From Spirochaetales bacterium (lineage in GTDB: Bacteria > Spirochaetota > Spirochaetia > DSM-27196 > SKKC01), in the NCBI GenBank assembly GCA_007121695.1, contig SKKC01000090.1, forward strand, positions 1 through 7,993: a stretch of DNA of 7,993 bases. Reading direction: 5' to 3'. This document shows, piece by piece, positions 1 to 6,712 of the stretch. Numbering within the stretch: the stretch's first letter is position 1; each line of letters opens with the position of its first letter. The notes under the pieces were generated by a model. That model saw only the letters and a list, made by a program, of their open reading frames with translations, ran no database searches and was not told the origin of the DNA. The position numbers were made by a program, and so were the translations under genes.

Positions 1-91
1 CATTCGGAATGTGCCACATGCCCTCAAACAGAATGTTACGAACATTCGCCGACAGGCGATAAATCCCTTCTGAAACCTCAGTAACTCTCAT
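1..91 (-). CDS. Flavodiiron (FprA-like A-type flavoprotein), N-terminal fragment
   Basis: This is the first 30 codons of a gene that runs off the left edge. It starts at ATG (89-91) behind a perfect AGGAGG (103-108) at 11 bases spacing. The visible peptide begins MRVTEVSEGIYRLSANV and continues with NILFEGMWHIPN. That pattern (an early acidic-G-I-Y motif, then LFEG-x-W-x-IP-N) matches the start of the metallo-beta-lactamase domain of FprA-type flavodiiron proteins, where it normally precedes a G-V-S-Y-N-S-Y stretch. Such proteins reduce O2 or NO to protect anaerobes, using a di-iron site and FMN in the cytoplasm. The di-iron ligands and the flavodoxin domain lie outside the window, so the call rests on N-terminal resemblance alone. 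The gene lies 117 bases downstream of the ABC permease on the same strand and could be co-transcribed. Another MBL-fold hydrolase is the main alternative. Confidence 0.65.
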   Translation of the reverse strand, partial: MRVTEVSEGIYRLSANVRNILFEGMWHIPN

Positions 92-102
92 GATTAATTG
101 AT

Positions 103-108
103 CCTCCT
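103..108 (-). promoter_or_regulatory. Strong Shine-Dalgarno AGGAGG for the flavodiiron-like gene
   Basis: A perfect AGGAGG on the minus strand ends 11 bases before the ATG at 91, with an A/T-rich spacer. It fixes the start of the left-edge gene and is the main non-homology evidence that this short fragment is really translated. Confidence 0.75.
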
Positions 109-109
109 C

Positions 110-128
110 TGCGCAGACGTCGTGCGCA
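110..128. repeat. Inverted repeat TGCGCA-N7-TGCGCA beside the ribosome site
   Basis: Two copies of the palindrome TGCGCA (110-115 and 123-128) flank a 7-base centre that itself contains the palindrome GACGTC (116-121). One base (109) separates it from the AGGAGG at 103-108. It could be an operator for a dimeric regulator or a short RNA hairpin (6 bp stem, 7-base loop) that affects ribosome access. Only the symmetry is seen; the function is inferred. Elsewhere in the 92-208 gap there is an AT-rich stretch whose minus-strand AATAAT (191-196) is a possible -10 element without a good -35. I see no convincing terminator after the permease stop. Confidence 0.4.
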
Positions 129-208
129 ACGAACATAGGCTAATTCATATGTTGTTACCCGGCAATGGCCCTGTGCCCCGCGCGACGATAATTATTCTTG
201 TTTTCTGC

Positions 209-1444
209 CTATCGTCGGCCGAGCCAGGCTGCCATTTCCTTCCAGCTGCCGGCCTTGCCGCTGCGGAGTATTCCCACGCTGAAAATGCGCGCCGCGCCCA
301 TTCCTGCGAGAACGATTGCCCCGAACAGAAGCGCGATGCTGAGTCCGATTTCCCACCACGCCGGTCTGTCCACGAGAATCCTGAGCAGCATCACGATCGG
401 AGATGTCAGCGGAAAGTGCGATAGCCCCACAACCAGGGCCCCTTCCGGGTTCATGACAATGGGCGAGACCAGTACCAGCGGGACAATCAGAAACACGATT
501 ATGGGCATCGAGAGCTGGCCGAACTGTTGCTCGTCCTGGGCTCCTGATCCGACGGCGGCGAACGCAGTCGCGTACAGAAAAAAGGCCAGAAGAAAGAAGA
601 CCAGCAGATAGGACAGGTTGATGATGGTGAGCCCTGCGGGCAGTGAGATGTCAAAGCGCGGGCCGATAACCGTTACAATGAGCGCCGCAATCCCGATCCA
701 GACCCCGTACTGCACGAGGCTCGCAGCGCCCTTGCCGATAATTTTCCCGAACAGCAGCTCCGTCGGGCGAACGCTCGAAAGCATGATTTCCTTGGTGTTT
801 ACGATCTTTTCGGTCAGAACCGAGCGTCCGATCATTTGCCCGTAGAGCAGGACTGTCATGTAGATCAGCATGACAAACATGAGTGCAGTCAGGAGGATGG
901 CGAAGCCATCTGTCGCGGTATCATCGGAGGCACCGCTTTCGTGACGTACCGTCCTGACAGCAGGAGTTTGCGTCAGCCGGGCAATGTGTTCCGGATCGAG
1001 CCCTGCTTCGGCTATTCGCGTGCTTGTAACAATGTGGCCTGCGGTCGCCTGCAGGATGGACGCGATCTGCATGTCGGTACCCGTTCTCGAGACGTAGCGC
1101 AGTGAATCGGAGCCTTCAAAGCCATCGGGCAGTATCAGGGAGCCCTGTACCGCCCCGGAGTCAATCGCATCTCGCCCGTCGCGTTCGGAGGTAAAGCGCA
1201 CTGGTGTCACGGGTGTGCCCGCAAGCGAGACTTCGAACCGGGCGAAGACGTCGTCGGATCCGGTGACGATTCCGATGCGGGTGTCATCAGATGGCTGCGA
1301 CTGGCGTTGCGCAAGAAGCCCCGGAAGAATCGCGATCGCTGCGATCAGGAACGGTCCGAGTATGGTCATGGCAAGAAACGCCTTCGTCGCGGCGGTCATG
1401 CGAAACTCCTGCCGTATAATTGTTCCAAGTTTAGCGTAGTTCAT
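209..1444 (-). CDS. ABC exporter permease, NatB/ABC-2 type
   Basis: This is a membrane subunit of an ABC-2-type exporter (411 residues), paired with the ATPase encoded just upstream. A short cytoplasmic N-terminus (MNYAKLGTIIRQEFRM) leads into one membrane helix at about 22-45. A large extracytoplasmic domain (about 46-177) follows, then roughly five hydrophobic segments near 178-202, 243-262, 270-296, 310-330 and 361-386. Between the second and third segments lies the stretch TEKIVNTKEIMLSSVRPTEL, the cytoplasmic coupling region typical of the NatB family (COG1668), where an EK/KT...EILLSSV pattern recurs. The start ATG has a good GAGGAG (1452-1457) at 7 bases, so the 14-base overlap with the ATPase gene appears genuine and implies translational coupling. 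Family members export Na+ or other substrates. The substrate here cannot be read from sequence, so no gene symbol is given. Confidence 0.88.
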   Translation of the reverse strand: MNYAKLGTIIRQEFRMTAATKAFLAMTILGPFLIAAIAILPGLLAQRQSQPSDDTRIGIVTGSDDVFARFEVSLAGTPVTPVRFTSERDGRDAIDSGAVQGSLILPDGFEGSDSLRYVSRTGTDMQIASILQATAGHIVTSTRIAEAGLDPEHIARLTQTPAVRTVRHESGASDDTATDGFAILLTALMFVMLIYMTVLLYGQMIGRSVLTEKIVNTKEIMLSSVRPTELLFGKIIGKGAASLVQYGVWIGIAALIVTVIGPRFDISLPAGLTIINLSYLLVFFLLAFFLYATAFAAVGSGAQDEQQFGQLSMPIIVFLIVPLVLVSPIVMNPEGALVVGLSHFPLTSPIVMLLRILVDRPAWWEIGLSIALLFGAIVLAGMGAARIFSVGILRSGKAGSWKEMAAWLGRR

Positions 1445-2342
1445 GGTCTTTCTCCTCGCGTCCGACCTGTTCGACGAAAATCCGGTGAAGCGACGGGGCG
1501 GTTACCTCGAAGCGGGAAATCGACAGACGACCGGCTATGCGGGTCAACAGATCGTCCGGCGACAGACCCTCGTCAAGACGAAGCTCGACATACCGCGGAT
1601 AGCCCGCGATTACGTGTACGTCACTCATGGTGTCGAACAGCTGTCTGTCCCCGTCGAACTCGACGATTACGCTGCGATGTCCATAGTGTTCTTTCACGGT
1701 TTTCAGCGGGCCGGCAACGACCTCGCGCCCCCGGTTAATAAGCACTATGTCCGAGCATATCTTCTCGGCGTGTTCCATTATGTGGGTGGAAATGAGAACG
1801 GTGCGCCGCGACTGCCCGAGTTCGAGAATTGTGTCGCGCATCAGGTCAGAGCTGACCGGGTCGAGACCGGAAAACGGTTCGTCGAAAAACACGATGTCCG
1901 GATCGTGCGCGATCGCGGCGATAAACTGTACCTTCTGCGACATGCCCTTGGACAGTTCGTCGATCTTCTTGTGTTTCCAGTCGACAAGCTTGAAGCGTTC
2001 AAGCCACTCGTCGATCCGCTTCTGTGCATCCGCGGGCGCGGCACCTTTCAGCCTGGCAAGATAGATCAGCATCTCGTTCACGGTGACGGTCTTGTACAGC
2101 CCCCGTTCTTCCGGCAGATAGCCGATGCGGTTCTTGTCCTGCTCTGTTATCCGGTGCCCGTCGAACAGAATCTGCCCCGAATCCGGGCGGAAAATGTTCA
2201 TGATCATGCGAATTGTCGTCGACTTGCCGGCTCCGTTCGGACCGATAAGCCCGAACACGCCACCCGGGGTGGCGGTGAACGAGACCGACTCGACGGCGAC
2301 CGTTTCACCAAAGGTTTTTCTGACCTGTTGTACGTCTACCAT
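1431..2342 (-). CDS. ABC exporter ATP-binding protein, NatA-like
   Basis: This is the cytoplasmic ATPase that powers the adjacent NatB-like permease (303 residues). Walker A is GPNGAGKST at 34-42. The Q-loop region reads GYLPEERGLY, where Glu occupies the usual Gln position; this is common in NatA-like ATPases. The ABC signature is LSKGMSQ at about 129-135, Walker B is IVFFDEP at about 151-157 followed by the D-loop SGLD, and the switch histidine lies in ISTHIMEH at about 182-189. A C-terminal domain of about 90 residues after the nucleotide-binding core is usual for this subfamily. The ATG at 2340-2342 has no good Shine-Dalgarno. A five-codon open frame (2336-2353) overlaps the start. I see no clear promoter in 2343-2430, although the operon must be transcribed from there or from further upstream. 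Confidence 0.92.
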   Translation of the reverse strand: MVDVQQVRKTFGETVAVESVSFTATPGGVFGLIGPNGAGKSTTIRMIMNIFRPDSGQILFDGHRITEQDKNRIGYLPEERGLYKTVTVNEMLIYLARLKGAAPADAQKRIDEWLERFKLVDWKHKKIDELSKGMSQKVQFIAAIAHDPDIVFFDEPFSGLDPVSSDLMRDTILELGQSRRTVLISTHIMEHAEKICSDIVLINRGREVVAGPLKTVKEHYGHRSVIVEFDGDRQLFDTMSDVHVIAGYPRYVELRLDEGLSPDDLLTRIAGRLSISRFEVTAPSLHRIFVEQVGREEKDHELR

Positions 2343-2430
2343 AGCGCTGCCATGGTACGTTTTTTCGTCTGGGGGCGGTAGGGCTCTGTCTGCCAGGCCG
2401 CAGCATACGCCTACGATTTAAACTTGCCGT

Positions 2431-2460
2431 AAAAAAAAGCGCCGGGGATATCCCGGCGCT
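2431..2460 (-). terminator. Rho-independent terminator of the exported-protein gene
   Basis: On the minus strand a 9-bp GC-rich stem (AGCGCCGGG pairing with CCCGGCGCT, 2438-2446 and 2452-2460) with a 5-base loop is followed directly by eight Ts (2431-2438, plus-strand As). It begins 26 bases after the stop of the gene at 2486-3244. The plus-strand side lacks a T-run, so it works in one direction. It insulates the ABC operon downstream from this gene. Confidence 0.93.
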
Positions 2461-2485
2461 GTTCGTACGGCTGAACCGACCTGCG

Positions 2486-3244
2486 TCAGCGGCGAATCAC
2501 GAAGTTGCTGTAGCTCGTCGACAGATTGTTTGTCCGAAGCGAAATGTAGTCGCCGCGGAGAATCCGGGGATCAAGCTGCATGAAGTAGCGGATGGGTGCA
2601 GTTGGATCAAGCACGCCGACTTCGCCCGTGTTCGTGTTGACGCGGATGTTCACGCGAACCGGCGCATCGAGGAATCCCACGAGGTCCTCGAGGGTCAACC
2701 CGGTTAGAGCCAGAATATCAAGGCTCGCGACCGGTTGCTGTATCTGATCCATGACTGCCTGGCCGCTCAGCAGACTCATGTTCGTATTGCTGCGGCTCTC
2801 GTATACCTGTGCGCGGAAACCGAAGTGTTCCGGGCTGTTACGCAGGGTCGACATGCGGGTATCGAGGTTGAGCCACAGCAGGTAGCTCTGTCCGACACCC
2901 CAGCTTGCGCGGCCAAGTACGGGATTCGTGCCACCAAGCTGTACACCGAAGCCTGCGTGGAACTCGTCGTTCATGAGGTCTGCTTCCGAATAGAACCCGC
3001 CGTCGAGGTAGCGGATAATGAACTCGATTTCGTATACACCGCGCTGGTTCGTGCGGCGGTCAATTCGCGCCAGAGGCGCGGGAAGCCCGGTCTGCTGCAG
3101 CCGGCCATTTACCACTTCCCATGAGCCTGCGCCAGGCGTCCAGTCGCCCATGGATGCGAAACTGACCCGTTCCACACTCTGAGCCGACAGGGCAAACGCC
3201 ACAGCCAACAGGACAATACCGAAAAGGACTATCTTTTTTTGCAT
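2486..3244 (-). CDS. Exported protein with jelly-roll-like features, unknown function
   Basis: I do not recognise a named family. The product has about 252 residues. The start is placed at ATG 3242-3244 because a strong AAGGGGG lies just upstream and a clean signal peptide follows: MQKK, a hydrophobic core, then ALSAQS with probable cleavage after ALSA. A longer frame from 3301 exists, but it would put a Cys-rich 19-residue lead before the signal peptide. After cleavage the protein has the pattern W-x4-GSWEVVNGRLQQT and a late G-x-ISLRTNN...YSNFVIRR. These resemble the first and last strands of concanavalin-A-like or LamG/GH16-type beta sandwiches, which fits an all-beta secreted or periplasmic protein. 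No catalytic residues can be assigned. The lack of a lipobox Cys argues against a lipoprotein. It appears to be a stand-alone transcription unit with its own promoter and terminator. Confidence 0.75.
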   Translation of the reverse strand: MQKKIVLFGIVLLAVAFALSAQSVERVSFASMGDWTPGAGSWEVVNGRLQQTGLPAPLARIDRRTNQRGVYEIEFIIRYLDGGFYSEADLMNDEFHAGFGVQLGGTNPVLGRASWGVGQSYLLWLNLDTRMSTLRNSPEHFGFRAQVYESRSNTNMSLLSGQAVMDQIQQPVASLDILALTGLTLEDLVGFLDAPVRVNIRVNTNTGEVGVLDPTAPIRYFMQLDPRILRGDYISLRTNNLSTSYSNFVIRR

Positions 3245-3323
3245 TCTATCCCCCTTGCACCCTTCGCAGCATGGTAGGAGTAAAGACTGCTCAAGGCACA
3301 TTATTCTGGTTTCACGCGTGACC

Positions 3324-3352
3324 CTTTTATGGTTATTAGCGTGTTTTGTCTA
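3324..3352 (-). promoter_or_regulatory. Candidate sigma-70 promoter for the exported-protein gene
   Basis: On the minus strand, TAGACA (3347-3352; 5 of 6 matches to TTGACA) and TAAAAG (3324-3329; 4 of 6 to TATAAT) are separated by exactly 17 bases. A start near 3317 would give a leader of about 70 bases before the ATG at 3244. The match was found by eye and the -10 is imperfect. Confidence 0.35.
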
Positions 3353-3398
3353 CTAAAGATACCATAGGTCTCAGATTCCGCAAGCTAGGAATTCACTC

Positions 3399-3414
3399 AG
3401 GAGGACGGTATACT
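3399..3414 (+). promoter_or_regulatory. AGGAGG and TATACT elements upstream of pcs
   Basis: A perfect AGGAGG (3399-3404) is followed by TATACT (3409-3414; 5 of 6 matches to a -10 box). As a Shine-Dalgarno it lies 45 bases before the pcs ATG and no ATG, GTG or TTG follows at normal spacing. As a -10 box, TATACT would start transcription near 3421, with only a poor -35 (TAGGAA, 3386-3391). I favour the promoter reading. The rest of the 3245-3449 gap holds the opposing promoter at 3324-3352. Confidence 0.35.
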
Positions 3415-3449
3415 GGACCATTCACGAACTTCTCATACAAGATAGGGGC

Positions 3450-4169
3450 ATGCGAGCCGATATTTCCCGCTCTTTTGCCCCGATGCTGGTGCACGTCCTG
3501 ACGGCGTCGTGCGTTTTGCTTGCCTTCCAGGCCGTTCTGCTGGTCTTCGACGGCAACTACGGTGCTGCCCTGCAGGTTCTGGGTCTGGCGACCTTCGTCG
3601 ACTCCATCGACGGAACGCTTGCCCGCATGCTGGACGTGAAGCGCCGTGTACCCTGGATTGACGGCAGCCTGATCGACAATATCGCCGACTATCTCACCTG
3701 GGTCTTCGTTCCCCTGCTCTGGGCCTATGTGTTCGCTGGCGCATCACCTGCCATCGTGGCGCTGTGCCTCATGACCAGCGTGTTCGGGTTCAGTCATACC
3801 GGTGCGAAGACCGACGACCATTTTTTCCGGGGCTTTCCGTCGTACTGGAACTTCCTGATCCTGTATTTCTTCGTATTCGAGGCCGGTTCGACAGCGGTCA
3901 ACAGCGTGCTGCTGGTGTGCGGCCTGCTCGTACTCGCGCCAATCAAGCTGATCTACCCGAGCCGGACGTCAGCGTTTTTTCGTCTGACGCTGATCCTCTC
4001 GATCCCCTACGCGGGGCTTCTGATTTCCATGCTGTGGTTGCTGCAGGATACACCCCTGTGGATTCCCCTCGTGTCCCTGTACTATCCGGTGTATTATGTG
4101 GTGGCGTCGGCAATAGCGGTCGTCCGGGGAGCAGATACGGGGCATGCAAAAAACGATTCTTCTGGTTGA
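3450..4169 (+). CDS. pcs: Phosphatidylcholine synthase (CDP-alcohol phosphatidyltransferase family)
   Basis: This enzyme condenses CDP-diacylglycerol with choline to make phosphatidylcholine in one step at the inner membrane (239 residues). The signature is complete: D54-G55-x2-A58-R59-x12-G72-x3-D76-x3-D80. The 12-residue gap between AR and G is the Pcs-specific spacing; other CDP-alcohol transferases usually have 8. Further Pcs-like blocks are HVLTASCVLLAF (15-26), GAKTDDHFFRGFPSYWN, and API-x-L-IYPSRT. Several hydrophobic segments fit an integral membrane protein, and the length is normal for the family. The ATG at 3450 is preceded by AGGGG only one base away, which is too close for a normal ribosome site. 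In-frame codons back to 3357 offer only a rare ATT (3420) as an alternative. Its 3' end overlaps the downstream kinase by 26 bases, so the two are one operon. Confidence 0.9.
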   Translation: MRADISRSFAPMLVHVLTASCVLLAFQAVLLVFDGNYGAALQVLGLATFVDSIDGTLARMLDVKRRVPWIDGSLIDNIADYLTWVFVPLLWAYVFAGASPAIVALCLMTSVFGFSHTGAKTDDHFFRGFPSYWNFLILYFFVFEAGSTAVNSVLLVCGLLVLAPIKLIYPSRTSAFFRLTLILSIPYAGLLISMLWLLQDTPLWIPLVSLYYPVYYVVASAIAVVRGADTGHAKNDSSG

Positions 4170-6006
4170 AGACGAGCGTATTCAGGCCATAGTCCAGACA
4201 CGGACCCTCACCTCGGCAGGTTTCGACGTCGAACACGTATCGACCGGTGAAGCCGCGGTGGCGGTGTTTCACGACGCCGACCGGCAAGTGGATCTCGTGC
4301 TCATGGACATCGACCTTGGTCCGGGAATCGACGGGACCGAGGCGGCAATGCGCATACAGGAACGGTCGGACGTTCCCATTCTGTTTCTCTCGTCGCATAC
4401 CGAACCCGAGTACGTCGAGCGAACCGAGCGAATCGGCTCGTATGGATACGTGGTGAAAAACTCCGGAGACGTCGTTCTTATTGCCTCAATCCGTATGGCG
4501 TTCAGGCTCTACGAAGCGCACCGCGCGAATCAGGCGCAGGCGGTCGAACTGGCTGGAGCGCAGACGCGGCTTCAGGAGCTGAACTACCTCATGAGCCAGG
4601 TCATTGAGCAGAATCCCTGGAGCGTGGCGGTTTTCGACCGCGACATGAACTTTCGCTACGTGAGCGAAAGTTTCCGGCACGATTTTCGCGCTGCGGACCG
4701 GGATCTCGTCGGGCGCAACAACTACGAGATGTTCCCCGAGGTGCCCGAGCGTCTGAGACAAATGCACGAGCGGGTTCTTCGTGGTGCCATCGAATATTCC
4801 GACAACGATGTGATTGAGTATCCCGACGGTACGGTCGACCGCACCCAGTGGGAGTGCAGGCCGTGGTACACGCCGGATCGCAGTATTGGCGGCCTTATTC
4901 TCTATACCGGACTGCTTCCCGAGTCTCCCGACGACTATCGCGGGACGGGGACAGGGCTACACTACATGTCTGACCTTCGAAGGTATCGGGCCATTGAAGA
5001 CGAGGGGCTTGATATCATATATACCGTGACCGCCGCCGGTGTATTCAGCTATGCCTCACCGAACATTCGCGTCACGCTTGGCTATGAAGCAGAAGAAGTG
5101 GTCGGGAAGAAGTTCACGTTTCTGATTCACCCCGAGGATCTGCACATTGTGCGTTCGTGGTGGGCCGAGGTCGAGGCGGCAGGAAAGATACACCGACCGG
5201 CAGAGTACAGGGTACTGGCCAGCGACGGTTCTGTCAGGTGGCACCAGCTCAGCGGACGGCTGACCGATAATCCGCACGAGGAACTGATCGGAATCTGTCG
5301 CGACATAACCGACCTCAAGGAGTCCGAAGAGGATCTGCGCCGGGCACTCCGGCAGCGGGATACGGTCTTCCGCGAACTGAAGCATCGCACCAGAAACAGT
5401 CTCAGCGCAATCGCGTCCATCCTTGCGCTGGGCAAGGGGCCCGACGCGTCGCTTTCGAGCGAACAGATTCTCGAGCGTGCCCGTGGAAGCGTCGACGCGG
5501 TACTGTCCCTGTACGAGCGGCTCGACGATCGCACGCCGGATCTTCAGGTGGATCTCGATTCCCTGCTCGAAGACGTCGCACGCCGAACGCTTCTCGTGTA
5601 CACGGAGAAACGACTGGCGGTGAATCTTGTCTGCGACCTCGCGTCGGTGCGTGTCGACGCGAGTCTTGCCTCGACGCTTGGTCTCGTGGTGAACGAAGCA
5701 GTAACAAACGCCATGAAGCACTCTCTGCTTCACAGCCGCACCGGGACAATCCGGCTTCGGCTTGACCATCGGGACGCGGCTCTCACGCTTCGCATTGAGG
5801 ACCACCGGGGACGCTCAGGGCCGCACAGCGCTACGCCCCCGACGCAGGAGAGCGGAGAACACGGGTTCGGGCTCAGGCTCATCGAGGATCTCGCCGCGCA
5901 GCTCGGGGGAAGCGTGGCGTACGAAGGGATACCCGATACGCGCGCCTCGGACACCCACGCGGTGGTGTTCGCCGTTCCGCTCAGCCCTCGTCCTGATGCT
6001 CGTTGA
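4144..6006 (+). CDS. Soluble REC-PAS-PAS-HisKA_2 sensor histidine kinase
   Basis: This is a cytoplasmic histidine kinase of 620 residues with an N-terminal receiver and no membrane segment. The receiver spans about 3-120, with acidic residues E9-D10, phospho-acceptor D55 (LMDIDLG), S83/S84 and K105. A likely helical linker (about 120-150) leads to PAS1 (about 150-260) and PAS2 (about 284-392, ending in GICRDITDLKESE). The dimerisation domain is of the HisKA_2 type, with ELKHRTRNSL and phospho-His H414. The HATPase domain has N517-E518 and N522 in the N-box and HGFGLRL (573-579) in the G-box. This architecture is that of a kinase controlled by an upstream phosphodonor; the target is unknown. 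The start follows GGGGAG (4126-4131) at 12 bases and lies inside pcs. The last 26 bases are shared with the convergent ATPase gene. Confidence 0.9.
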   Translation: MQKTILLVEDERIQAIVQTRTLTSAGFDVEHVSTGEAAVAVFHDADRQVDLVLMDIDLGPGIDGTEAAMRIQERSDVPILFLSSHTEPEYVERTERIGSYGYVVKNSGDVVLIASIRMAFRLYEAHRANQAQAVELAGAQTRLQELNYLMSQVIEQNPWSVAVFDRDMNFRYVSESFRHDFRAADRDLVGRNNYEMFPEVPERLRQMHERVLRGAIEYSDNDVIEYPDGTVDRTQWECRPWYTPDRSIGGLILYTGLLPESPDDYRGTGTGLHYMSDLRRYRAIEDEGLDIIYTVTAAGVFSYASPNIRVTLGYEAEEVVGKKFTFLIHPEDLHIVRSWWAEVEAAGKIHRPAEYRVLASDGSVRWHQLSGRLTDNPHEELIGICRDITDLKESEEDLRRALRQRDTVFRELKHRTRNSLSAIASILALGKGPDASLSSEQILERARGSVDAVLSLYERLDDRTPDLQVDLDSLLEDVARRTLLVYTEKRLAVNLVCDLASVRVDASLASTLGLVVNEAVTNAMKHSLLHSRTGTIRLRLDHRDAALTLRIEDHRGRSGPHSATPPTQESGEHGFGLRLIEDLAAQLGGSVAYEGIPDTRASDTHAVVFAVPLSPRPDAR

Positions 6007-6712
6007 AGTACCGGATTGCGTTTCGCAGCTCGGTCGTACAGATAGACACGTATTCGGGCGCAAGTTCTATCAGGGTGTCCCGCCGACGGTCGTTGTCCCG
6101 CTTCAGCAGAACGGGAAATATGCTGTGGGTCGAAATTATCAGCTGATACTTCTTCGAGAGTTTACCGACCAGATCGCCCCACAGGATCGACTGCGCGGCA
6201 AGACCCACATGATTATCGACTTCGTCGAGAATAAGCGTCGGGCGGCGGCTGTTTCGCATTCTGAAGGTGGGGAAGCGTTCTTCGATTGAATCTATGAGCT
6301 CGTTCACGAGCCCTATCCGTACTTCGCCGGTGGACCGCAGGTAGGCGTGGGAGTCCAGATAGTCAGACGCTATAAACGATGTGCCCGAGTCTCCGTAGCA
6401 GTCCTGGTAGAATACCGGCATATCGTCCTGCTCGACCGTCGCGGTATACGGGAGTTCGACCTGTGCCTGCTGCTCCGACCATCCGCCTGTGCCACAGCCC
6501 GAGGCTGCCGCAAGGGTCCGGAGTATGGTGGTTTTTCCCGATCCGTTCGGGCCGACCAGGATGTTTACCCGATCGCAGAACCCGATTACCCGGGTGCCGA
6601 TCCCCGGAAGTCCGGTCGGATATCCATCCAGAAACTGAACTGATTTGATCACGTGGTGAATGTACGTTGGCGAAGCCCTGACGGTCCAGTCGTCACCGTC
6701 GTGCGACGTCAA
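5981..6712 (-). CDS. Compact AAA/ABC-type ATPase coupled to a hybrid kinase
   Basis: This is a stand-alone P-loop ATPase of the AAA_21/RecF-SMC-like class (243 residues, no long coiled coil, no fused nuclease). Walker A is GPNGSGKTT (K60), Walker B is TLILDEVDN (D163-E164), and a switch-type histidine lies in ISTHSIF (H196). The usual E/P-rich D-loop after Walker B is replaced by VDNHVGL. The function is unknown; relatives act in DNA repair, defence or as regulators. The start is uncertain. TTG (6710-6712) overlaps the TGA of the upstream kinase as TTGA, suggesting coupled translation. GTG at 6650-6652 would begin VIKSVQFLDG, closer to where the ATPase fold starts, but it would leave a 57-base gap. 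Neither has a strong Shine-Dalgarno. The stop lies inside the opposing kinase gene. Confidence 0.82.
   Translation of the reverse strand: MTSHDGDDWTVRASPTYIHHVIKSVQFLDGYPTGLPGIGTRVIGFCDRVNILVGPNGSGKTTILRTLAAASGCGTGGWSEQQAQVELPYTATVEQDDMPVFYQDCYGDSGTSFIASDYLDSHAYLRSTGEVRIGLVNELIDSIEERFPTFRMRNSRRPTLILDEVDNHVGLAAQSILWGDLVGKLSKKYQLIISTHSIFPVLLKRDNDRRRDTLIELAPEYVSICTTELRNAIRYFNEHQDEG

Noticed and set aside
1443..2381. A 312-codon open frame on the plus strand opposite the ABC ATPase
   Set aside because: It is the antisense shadow of a gene with all ABC motifs. Its translation shows no domain and has the Arg/Val-rich look of reversed high-GC coding.
3066..3080. Perfect inverted repeat CGCGCC-AGA-GGCGCG
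   Set aside because: It lies inside the exported-protein coding region with no T-run and no start nearby. This is expected by chance in GC-rich DNA.
3245..3301. Longer start (3301) for the exported protein
   Set aside because: It would add a 19-residue Cys-rich lead before a standard signal peptide, whereas the ATG at 3244 has a strong AAGGGGG directly upstream.
5056..5805. A 249-codon minus-strand frame within the PAS-HisKA_2 kinase
   Set aside because: The plus strand here encodes PAS2, the phospho-His motif and the HATPase N-box. The minus frame has no recognisable features.
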